Positions 24,586 to 31,153 of a DNA stretch of 35,753 bases are shown here, in pieces. The position numbers and the translations under genes are program-made. Source of the stretch: Candidatus Zixiibacteriota bacterium (lineage in GTDB: Bacteria > Zixibacteria > MSB-5A5 > JAABVY01); the NCBI GenBank assembly GCA_014728145.1, contig WJMC01000149.1, forward strand, positions 1 through 35,753. Reading direction: 5' to 3'. How positions within the stretch are numbered: position 1 is the stretch's first letter; each line of letters starts with the position of its first letter. The notes under the pieces are model-generated. The model saw only the letters and a list, made by a program, of their open reading frames with translations, was not told where the DNA came from and did not search any database.

Positions 24586-25275
24586 GATAGCAATAACTGT
24601 TTTTCAAATTCATTTAACGTTTCGGTAAGCTAATCCTTACAATCTGATTACGTAACATGTTCTTAAATGGCGTCTAATATATGATTATCGGCACTTCTCT
24701 TTAAATATTTGTCGGAAAGCCTTATAGAAAGATATTGCAGTAATTCAAAAACAATGTCTGGATTTTTACATGATTACCTTTCGGCGAATGAGCCATCAGT
24801 ATAGCACATTGCATTGCCGTGCAGGGCATTGCAGTTCAAAATCTGCGAGTAAGGTCACTTTTCCATGACAGTCCCGGTGAATCGGTTTGTCCCTGAGGGT
24901 TTCCCCAATTTCAGCTATAAGCCTGTCACACCCACGGGTGAAATGCTCGGAAAATCCGGGGTCACCCACTGGTTTCTCGTCAGTTACGACCTCCCTTTTG
25001 AGCACTCGCTATCTCACTTAAAGACCGCTGTACAACGAATTACGAAAAAAACGAGCTTTTCCGATGACCTCACAGCAGTCATTTTTGAGGTCTCTTAGTA
25101 ATGCCATTTTTCCCCCTTTTTGAGTCTGAATTGACCCCCTGGTAGGTCAAAATCAGCCTCTAAATAATGTGTCCGATTTTTTCCATTTTACGTTATTTAA
25201 TATAGAATGAGGCAGAAAACCTCCCGGCGCGAACGGGACATCGCGCTGAATGTGTAAACCTACTTAGGGGGCCTT
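24586..25275. other. Long intergenic region with no confident gene
   Basis: This AT-rich spacer leads to the small gene at 25276. It holds a direct repeat CATTGCA near 24800-24835 and a hairpin TTGACC/GGTCAA (25131-25150). A leader hairpin GCGCGA/TCGCGC (25227-25246) has an 8-base loop. Two short overlapping frames on opposite strands (24796-25005 and 24865-25098) are discussed among the findings and rejections. AGGGGG just before 25276 is the ribosome site of the next gene. Confidence 0.5.
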
Positions 25276-25650
25276 ATGAACCTGCAGGAAGTCAAGTTGT
25301 CCTTTACCAACACGCCCGAGAATTTCGAGTTGGTACCGGACTGCCTGGTTGCAATTTTCGATCGGGCCGGAATAGCTTTTGACGACAGTCGGCAGCTTCT
25401 GGTACTGATCGACAAGCTGATCAGCGAGCGCAGTACGACCTACGATCTCAACCATCACGAACTGGCCGAGATCCTGGTTTCGCTCGAAAGCGGACAGCTC
25501 ACACTCAGTATCTCTCTGCGCGGAAGGGTCTTTTCCTCCGGAAAAAAGGAGATGCTGATTGAGATCTTTCGAGAAGTCTGCGACACTTGCCTGATTTCAT
25601 CCGAACCGGGAGCGGAGGTGATTGTGATCAGCAAAGTACTGAATAAGTAG
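25276..25650 (+). CDS. Small protein of unknown function, possibly a degenerate RsbW-like domain
   Basis: This 124-residue soluble protein has no signal or membrane segment. I do not recognise a family with confidence. The order of elements loosely follows anti-sigma-type GHKL domains: an opening strand KLSFTNTPENFELV, a helix DSRQLLVLIDKLISE where an ATP-binding N box would lie, a strand SGQLTLSISLRG, and an ending LISSEPGAEVIVISKVL like the last strand of such domains. The catalytic asparagine and the glycine-rich lid are not visible, so ATP binding is unlikely even if the fold is right. The ribosome site AGGGGG is 4 bases upstream of the ATG. A strong hairpin follows at 25683, and the porin gene converges on it. 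Confidence 0.6.
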   Translation: MNLQEVKLSFTNTPENFELVPDCLVAIFDRAGIAFDDSRQLLVLIDKLISERSTTYDLNHHELAEILVSLESGQLTLSISLRGRVFSSGKKEMLIEIFREVCDTCLISSEPGAEVIVISKVLNK

Positions 25651-25682
25651 GATTTGATGCGGGGGAGCGCAGATATATAAAC

Positions 25683-25716
25683 GCAGTCGGCCGGATCCAA
25701 CATTCCGGCCGACTGC
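25683..25716. terminator. Perfect 13-bp GC hairpin between convergent genes
   Basis: GCAGTCGGCCGGA and TCCGGCCGACTGC pair perfectly around TCCAACAT. It lies between the stop at 25650 and the porin stop at 25774. As at 6607, the loop is 8 bases and no T-run follows. Confidence 0.55.
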
Positions 25717-25773
25717 CATCGATAGGGTAATACAGAGAATCGCAAATTCCCGTCTTTATAAAACCGCAGCTAT

Positions 25774-26967
25774 CTAAAAGTTAAATATCAATGATGTCTG
25801 GGCGCGCAGGTTGGAGACTTCGTCGAAACTGTCAGCACCCTGCTTGTATTCCGTGGTCCAGTGCGAAAGCTCAAAACCGATCGCGGCCTGGGGAATAATC
25901 GCGTACTTGATATTGCCGAATATGCTCAGGTTCTGGGAGCGATCACCGACCGAAACGTCATCGGAATCCGGATTGTCCAGGCCGGCACCAGCTGAAAGCT
26001 TGACTTTGGGCGAAACCTGGGCCCACAATGAGCCCCATCCGCCGAAGCTCTGGACACCGTCGATGGTGCTGTTGTTGAGAATACCGCCCATATAGGACTG
26101 CATATTCTGACCGCTGTAAACTTCGCCAGACAGACCGAAGCCGTTTTGGGAAGCGAACATAAAGTGACCGACGACCGCCCAGCTTTCGTAGTCCTGGTTG
26201 TTGCCCTGGTTGGTTTCGGCCTTAAGTGTGCCGTAGAGACCGGAAACACCGACTCTCATATTGCTGTTTGTGAACTCGCTCTGGACATCGAGACGGCCCT
26301 GGAAAGTCGGGATACCGGCATCAGTACCGTCATCGGAGCCCTCGGAGGTCTCGCCCGCGGCCAGAGTGAAAGTCGGGGTCAGGTCACTGCCGATAGTCCG
26401 GAAGAAACCGCCCGCCATGGTGACATCGGTGCTCTGCCCGGCCTCGAAAGTATGCCACAGGCTTACTTGCGGACGACGGTAACCGGTGTTACCGCATCCC
26501 CACAAAACCGGGTAGTTGAATGTCGACGGATTCAGAGGTGAGATCAGGTCCCAGGTCTGTCCGGCCATTAGCTTGGTGTTGCCGAACTGTATCGAAAAGT
26601 AGGCATGGCGCAACTGGAGCATCGGCTTGTTCTGGGCAACTGTTCCACCGGATACGCCGGCATACAGGTCGAACTCGATGTTGCCATTGACGGCAGTATT
26701 GTTATCAGGCTGACCATTGAGCTTGACACCGAAACGGGTCTGGTTGGCGGTCATATTGAATTGTTCGTCATCCTCACCGTACTCCTGCGGATTGACCCAC
26801 ATCGAGAAATTGCCGTGGCTGGTGAGGTTTTGATCATAGGAACCGTCCAGCTTGATATAACCGTACCAGTTCAGGTCATAATCCTGCTTGTCACCGGCAA
26901 ATGCCGAAGCGCACAACCCCAGGCTGAATACAGCCAGCATGAAAACTGTTAATACGTTCCTCTTCAT
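25774..26967 (-). CDS. Outer-membrane beta-barrel porin
   Basis: The 397-residue product begins with a Sec signal (RNVLTVFMLAVFSLGLCASAFA). The mature part has alternating amphipathic strands with frequent aromatic residues and glycines (WYGYIKLDGSYDQ, LRHAYFSIQFG, LMAGQTWDLI) and ends in SLIFNF, the terminal-phenylalanine signal for barrel insertion. The pattern resembles DcaP-like trimeric porins of Gram-negative bacteria. The cargo is unknown. I chose the ATG at 26967 because AAGGAG lies 8 bases upstream; the ATG two codons earlier (26973) leaves only 2 bases. The leader contains a second copy of the same ribosome-site sequence about 60 bases upstream. It stands alone and converges with the small gene at 25276. 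Confidence 0.88.
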   Translation of the reverse strand: MKRNVLTVFMLAVFSLGLCASAFAGDKQDYDLNWYGYIKLDGSYDQNLTSHGNFSMWVNPQEYGEDDEQFNMTANQTRFGVKLNGQPDNNTAVNGNIEFDLYAGVSGGTVAQNKPMLQLRHAYFSIQFGNTKLMAGQTWDLISPLNPSTFNYPVLWGCGNTGYRRPQVSLWHTFEAGQSTDVTMAGGFFRTIGSDLTPTFTLAAGETSEGSDDGTDAGIPTFQGRLDVQSEFTNSNMRVGVSGLYGTLKAETNQGNNQDYESWAVVGHFMFASQNGFGLSGEVYSGQNMQSYMGGILNNSTIDGVQSFGGWGSLWAQVSPKVKLSAGAGLDNPDSDDVSVGDRSQNLSIFGNIKYAIIPQAAIGFELSHWTTEYKQGADSFDEVSNLRAQTSLIFNF

Positions 26968-27754
26968 TTTCATATCTCCTTTTTACAAAAATAATGTGCG
27001 TTGACATAAATTCGATCAGTAACCTGCGATAATCCCTCCTTTTTACGCGGTCGGAAATTAGACTATACTAATTACATTCTGCTGTTTGAGAATCTCGTAC
27101 GTTTCGTCAGCACCCGAACCGGCTCAAGACGACTGCGCCTGTGAGCGAGGCGGTCGATAAGCCTGCGGATATTGAGGACAAGGATTTTAATAGATATTGT
27201 GATATTCGCGGTGATCATCTTGTCCATCTCCCTTTCAACTATTAATGATGTGGTACTAAAATATTATCATCTCTGCCTCAACCGAACGGAACTTCATGCA
27301 AAATATTACCCGATGTGGTTCAAGGCATTATGTTGCTGTTCTTATCGGTTCAGTATCAGGGATTTTTAGTCAATCTCTTCAAGGTGCGCATTTTTCGGAC
27401 ACCTGCGGTTACCATCGGCTCATGTTACATTGAATCGGTTTCGGGATGAAACGTAAAAAATGTCCTTGCTCGAAATTTAATGAAACTTTATATTTACTCC
27501 GCGTAAATACTTGTAATTGTTGATTTACCGAGAGGAGGCGTGATTTTATGTTGAAAGATGCTGTGCAGAGAGATGGAACAGTCATGCCTCGGATCGGAAG
27601 TTGATCAAATAATCATCTTTTTTTAAAACCAATCCTCAACTATTTCGACCGCGTCGCGACTGTTTCTTAATAGTCCAGTAGTGCGGGTAGTGTTTTACTA
27701 CCGCATATATTCAAATAACAATAGACAAGAGCATAATTTACGAGGTTGTATAAA
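26968..27754. promoter_or_regulatory. Long divergent intergenic region between porin and rsgA
   Basis: On the porin side, GTAAAAAGGAG occurs twice on the - strand (26976-26986 and 27036-27046), and a candidate -10 TATAGT lies at 27062-27067. On the rsgA side there is a small ORF with a strong ribosome site (27548) and a hairpin TGCGGGTAGT/ACTACCGCA (27682-27705) with loop GTTTT and one bulged G. A hydrophobic 65-residue frame from a TTG at 27172 has no ribosome site and was not accepted. No tRNA or T-tailed terminator was seen. Confidence 0.45.
27548..27604 (+). CDS. Possible 18-residue small ORF or leader peptide
   Basis: GAGAGGAGG sits about 8-10 bases before an ATG that opens an 18-residue frame, MLKDAVQRDGTVMPRIGS, ended by TGA. 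The ribosome site is stronger than that of rsgA, 150 bases downstream. No stalling motif or amino-acid run is visible. It could be a leader peptide, a small protein or chance. Confidence 0.35.
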   Translation: MLKDAVQRDGTVMPRIGS

Positions 27755-28837
27755 ATGCAATTAAGTGAACTCGGATATAGTAACAATTTCAGGGATATGT
27801 TTCACGATTACGAAGATGGCGATCACTTCCCGGGACGGGTAAGCGGTCAGGAACGTCGTCAATACCGCCTGATGTGCGAGCAAGGCGAGATGCCCGCGGT
27901 TGCGGCCGGCAGGTTGTATCATAAAGCAGATGATCCCGAGGGCTTGCCGGCAGTGGGTGACTGGACAGTTTGCCGCAAGAGCGATGCCGGCGACCTGGCA
28001 GTGATTGAGAAAGTGCTGCCGCGTGCCAGCAGTATCCAGCGCAAGTCTGCCGGCCAGGAAACCATAAGGCAGGTGCTGGCGGCCAATGTCGATGTGGTTT
28101 TTCTGGTCAGCGGGCTCGACAACGATTTTAACCTGCGCCGCATTGAACGTTTTTTGACTTTGTCTTGGGAAAGCGGGGCTCGCCCGGTGATTGTGCTGAA
28201 TAAAATCGACCTGCACGAGGATATCTCGTCTTTTATAGATTCAGTCGAGTCGATTGCTTACGGTCTCCCGCTTCTCAAAGTCAGCGCGCTCAATGGTGTC
28301 GGTGTCGACGGTCTGCATGAATTCCTGGCAGATGGCTTAACCGGGGTCTTCTTGGGCTCCTCGGGAGTCGGGAAGTCCTCATTGATCAATCACCTGCTGG
28401 GCGAAAACCGCCAGCTGGTGCATGAGGTTCGCGAAGACGACCAGCGTGGACGTCACACCACCACCAGCCGTAACCTTCTGATGTTGCCCGGTGGCGGGCT
28501 GGTTATAGACACTCCCGGATTGCGGGAAATTCAGCTCTGGAACAGCCCCGAAGGTCTGAAACGGAGTTTCGATGATATCGAGCAACTGGCCCTGGGCTGT
28601 CGATTCAATGACTGCGCTCACGAAGACGAGCCGGGATGCGCGGTCAGGGAGGCGATTGAAACGGGTGAACTCGACCGGTCACGGCTTCAGAGTTACCGCA
28701 AGCTCCAAAAGGAGCAGGCCTATCTCGAACGCAAACAGGACAGCCGTGCCTCCCGCCAGGCCTCGCGTGAGTTCCACCGCAAGGTCAGGACCTTTCATAA
28801 GCAGATGAAAGATCTTCGCAAACGCGGGCTGGCCTGA
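27755..28837 (+). CDS. rsgA: Ribosome small-subunit-dependent GTPase RsgA
   Basis: This 360-residue circularly permuted GTPase assists late 30S subunit maturation. An N-terminal OB-type domain covers about 35-90. The permuted G motifs follow in order: G4 NKID (149-152), G5 SAL (177-179), G1 GSSGVGKS (201-208), G2 threonines in GRHTTTS (232-238) and G3 DTPG (252-255). The zinc motif uses C282, C287, H289 and C295, and a basic helical tail follows. All elements of an active YjeQ/RsgA are present. I chose the ATG at 27755, with CGAGG 9 bases upstream, over a TTG three codons earlier. The gene stands alone with a long 5' spacer. Confidence 0.96.
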   Translation: MQLSELGYSNNFRDMFHDYEDGDHFPGRVSGQERRQYRLMCEQGEMPAVAAGRLYHKADDPEGLPAVGDWTVCRKSDAGDLAVIEKVLPRASSIQRKSAGQETIRQVLAANVDVVFLVSGLDNDFNLRRIERFLTLSWESGARPVIVLNKIDLHEDISSFIDSVESIAYGLPLLKVSALNGVGVDGLHEFLADGLTGVFLGSSGVGKSSLINHLLGENRQLVHEVREDDQRGRHTTTSRNLLMLPGGGLVIDTPGLREIQLWNSPEGLKRSFDDIEQLALGCRFNDCAHEDEPGCAVREAIETGELDRSRLQSYRKLQKEQAYLERKQDSRASRQASREFHRKVRTFHKQMKDLRKRGLA

Positions 28838-28904
28838 ATGGTTTCGAGATAAATCAGTTGAAAACTGATAATTGCTCTGGCCAAAGCGTAGATAATTAAT
28901 TATA

Positions 28905-28934
28905 TTGCAGGTTCAATATATGTTTAACCTGCAA
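28905..28934. promoter_or_regulatory. 12-6-12 palindrome covering the start of the MarR-GNAT gene (likely operator)
   Basis: TTGCAGGTTCAA and TTTAACCTGCAA match 11 of 12 as inverted arms around TATATG. The last base is the A of the start codon. The size and symmetry suit a MarR-type dimer, pointing to self-repression. Confidence 0.6.
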
Positions 28935-29905
28935 TGTTTTTGGCTGTGAATGATTTATTAAAACAACTCGGAGCGTTAGCGTTTGCCACCCGGCTGAAAC
29001 GTCTGGCGGAATCCCTGCAACGCGATGCATCGAAAATCTACCATTCGCTCGATGTCGCTTTTGAAGCGCGCTGGTTTGTGGTGGTGTATGCTCTCAGCAA
29101 AAAATCACCCCGGTCGGTGACCGAGATCGCGGAAGCTGTCGGATTGACACATCCGGCAGTCAACCAGATCGCGGGCGAACTCGCTCGCCACAAGCTGATC
29201 ACCTCCCGCCAGGATCGCAAAGATGAGAGGCGGCGACTGCTTGCTCTTTCAAAAAAAGGCAGGCGTATGGCATCAGATCTCCAGGAGATCTGGGACGATA
29301 TCGAAGAAGTCACCGGTAGCTTGATAAAAGACTGCGGTGTCGACCTATTGAGTGGAATAGAACAGATTGAAATCAGTCTGGCCGAAAAGTCGATCTATTC
29401 GCGGGTAAGGGAACGCTTGCGAAAAAAACTGGCCGATAAAATCGAAATCCTGACCTACCGTCCGTATTTGAAGAAATACTTCAAATCTATCAACGAGGAA
29501 TGGCTCCAATCCCATTTCAAAATAGAGGATCGGGATCGGCGGATATTGTCAGATCCAAACCGATTGATCATCAAAAAGGGTGGCCAGGTGCTGTTTGCCC
29601 GTCGCGAAAATAAAATCATAGGCACGGCGGCGTTGATTCCCTGTGGCGAGAAATGTTTCCAGCTCACCAAGATGGCTGTGCTCGAATCTGCCCGTGGCAA
29701 ACAGGCGGGCCGTAGGCTGGCCGAGGAAGCTATCGCCTGCGCTCGTTCAAACCAGGCAGACAAAATCATCCTGCAGACCAGCACCAAGCTCAAAGCAGCG
29801 CTCAATCTCTATCGCAGTCTCGGCTTCGAGAAGGTCAATTCCGACAAATACGATCTGCCACGTTATCGCAGGCGTACGATTGTAATGGAGCTCAAGCTTC
29901 GCTGA
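28934..29905 (+). CDS. MarR-family regulator fused to a GNAT acetyltransferase
   Basis: This 323-residue fusion has a MarR winged-helix domain at about 1-155: recognition region SVTEIAEAVGLTHPAVNQIA (61-80) and wing RQDRKDERRRLLALSKKG. A GNAT domain follows at about 170-320, with the acetyl-CoA loop ARGKQAGRRL (253-262) and the final LNLYRSLGFEKV motif. MarR-GNAT fusions are known; the regulator probably senses a ligand and the GNAT part acetylates a small molecule or protein, with the substrate unknown. The start codon overlaps the end of a 30-base palindrome and has no ribosome site, so a near-leaderless start is possible; a GTG at 28946 is an alternative. A hairpin with a short T-run follows at 30086. 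Confidence 0.9.
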   Translation: MFLAVNDLLKQLGALAFATRLKRLAESLQRDASKIYHSLDVAFEARWFVVVYALSKKSPRSVTEIAEAVGLTHPAVNQIAGELARHKLITSRQDRKDERRRLLALSKKGRRMASDLQEIWDDIEEVTGSLIKDCGVDLLSGIEQIEISLAEKSIYSRVRERLRKKLADKIEILTYRPYLKKYFKSINEEWLQSHFKIEDRDRRILSDPNRLIIKKGGQVLFARRENKIIGTAALIPCGEKCFQLTKMAVLESARGKQAGRRLAEEAIACARSNQADKIILQTSTKLKAALNLYRSLGFEKVNSDKYDLPRYRRRTIVMELKLR

Positions 29906-30085
29906 ATCCCTGATTCAGATCCGGATCCACACATATCTACCCGCAGGTTGATGTCATTTCTTAATTGTCTGTATTTAAGTGTCCGGAATAGCCTCTGTCG
30001 GGTTTATTTGCACATCAGTTAAGCCATTGTATTGTAACGACTTAAGATATCTTCAATATGTACGTATAAATCGTCAATCATCCTG

Positions 30086-30104
30086 AGCCCGAAGGTCGGG
30101 TTTT
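30086..30104 (+). terminator. Weak terminator-like hairpin after the MarR-GNAT gene
   Basis: AGCCCGA and TCGGGTT pair over 7 bp with one G-T pair and a 3-base loop AGG, and TTTT begins at 30101. It is 180 bases past the stop codon, so the assignment is tentative. Confidence 0.4.
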
Positions 30105-30248
30105 CACAATTTACCGTTTCTCAACAGGTTAGGATGGCGCTTGGTGATAGTTAGGGTTATGTTATCGAATAGGTACAATATAGTGTGGTTCATAATTCAC
30201 TGCGATACAATATATTGTGTTTTTGTTTGGATTTTTCCAAAATTTTTC

Positions 30249-30277
30249 TTGACTAAGGCTTGAACGTCGGTTATTAT
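30249..30277 (+). promoter_or_regulatory. Predicted thyX-nrdJ promoter
   Basis: TTGACT (5 of 6) and TATTAT (5 of 6) are separated by 17 bases. This is the best sigma-70-type match in the spacer and points at thyX. Confidence 0.55.
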
Positions 30278-30416
30278 AATTTCGCTTTTGGCTTTTAAAG
30301 TTTTGCTTTAAATGGCGGCTATAACTCGATTTAAGCAATCAAAATATTTTAATATACACATATATATAAAAGGGAAAATTTGCGCTAATTTGTAACACGA
30401 GTCTTTAAAATGATTT

Positions 30417-30433
30417 ACAGGGAAGTTCCCTGT
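30417..30433 (+). promoter_or_regulatory. ACAGGGAA-G-TTCCCTGT hairpin just upstream of thyX
   Basis: This is a perfect 8-1-8 inverted repeat, giving a 7-bp RNA stem with a 3-base loop. TTT follows the right arm, and the thyX start is 19 bases further on. As RNA it could act as a weak attenuator or control ribosome access; as DNA it could be an operator. Confidence 0.5.
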
Positions 30434-30452
30434 TTTAGATTGGTGGGTAATC

Positions 30453-31133
30453 ATGGATGATTATCAGGAAAAGGTTATGCAAGGCACGCGCGAGGCACAT
30501 CACGAGATAATACTTATGGCGGTTACACCTGCTGGTGAGGATGTGATTGAGCGCGCCTGTCGCACTTGTTATTTATCGTTTCATCGGTACGATCCACCCG
30601 CTTCGACCGAGGAGCTGATCAAGAAGGTGATTCGCAAGGGGCATCACTCTGTGCTCGAGCACGCATCGGCTACATTTCGGATCAGGGGCGGATCGAGGGT
30701 TTTCACGCATGAGATGGTCCGCCACCGGCTGGCGTCGCCGTCGCAGGAATCGCAGCGCTATGTCAAGTACGGCAAACGCAAGCCGTTCGAGGTCGTGGTT
30801 CCACAGACGATCAAGGATGCCGGGTATGCTGACAAGTACCTGGAGCTGGCCGATCAGACTTACCAGCTTTACGAAGAGATGGTAGCTGAGGGGGTGGTTA
30901 AAGAGGATGCTCGTTACATCCTGCCGGGCGGAATCACTTCCGAGATAGTGATCACTGCCAATTTCCGCGAGCTACGGCATATCTTCAAGATCCGTTGTGC
31001 TGAGAGGGCGCATTGGGAGATCAGGAAGATCTGTCTGGATATGTTGCGGATTATGAAAAAGGAGGCTCCCATAGTGTTTTGGGATTTTGAAATCGACGAG
31101 GAAAGCTGTACAGCCAGACAGGTTTCCGAGTAA
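30453..31133 (+). CDS. thyX: FAD-dependent thymidylate synthase ThyX
   Basis: This 226-residue enzyme makes dTMP from dUMP using FAD, NADPH and methylene-tetrahydrofolate. The ThyX signature RHRLASPSQESQRY is at 90-103, with the dUMP-binding S100. LEHASATF and the C-terminal RNFRELRH-like region (NFRELRHIFKIR) are also present. The length is normal for the family. GGTGGG 7 bases upstream is the ribosome site. nrdJ begins 20 bases after the stop, so the gene makes a nucleotide-synthesis operon with it. A hairpin and a promoter lie upstream. Confidence 0.96.
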   Translation: MDDYQEKVMQGTREAHHEIILMAVTPAGEDVIERACRTCYLSFHRYDPPASTEELIKKVIRKGHHSVLEHASATFRIRGGSRVFTHEMVRHRLASPSQESQRYVKYGKRKPFEVVVPQTIKDAGYADKYLELADQTYQLYEEMVAEGVVKEDARYILPGGITSEIVITANFRELRHIFKIRCAERAHWEIRKICLDMLRIMKKEAPIVFWDFEIDEESCTARQVSE

Positions 31134-31153
31134 TGGAGGAGGGTTGTTAATTT

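Larger units (their letters stand above)
29906..30452. promoter_or_regulatory. Intergenic region upstream of thyX: promoter and structured leader
   Basis: This 547-base AT-rich spacer contains no gene. It holds the hairpin described at 30086, the promoter at 30249, an inverted repeat TTTAAAG/CTTTAAA (30294-30312), and the ACAGGGAA/TTCCCTGT element just before thyX. The leader from the predicted start of transcription is about 170 bases, long enough for regulation by RNA structure. Confidence 0.45.

Noticed and set aside
24796-25005. 69-residue frame on the - strand beginning with GTG
   Set aside because: It overlaps another short frame on the opposite strand, has no recognisable motif and no proper ribosome site; kept only as part of the intergenic note.
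27172-27369. 65-residue frame with a hydrophobic stretch, starting at TTG
   Set aside because: Rare start, no ribosome site, and AT-rich DNA readily yields hydrophobic frames by chance.
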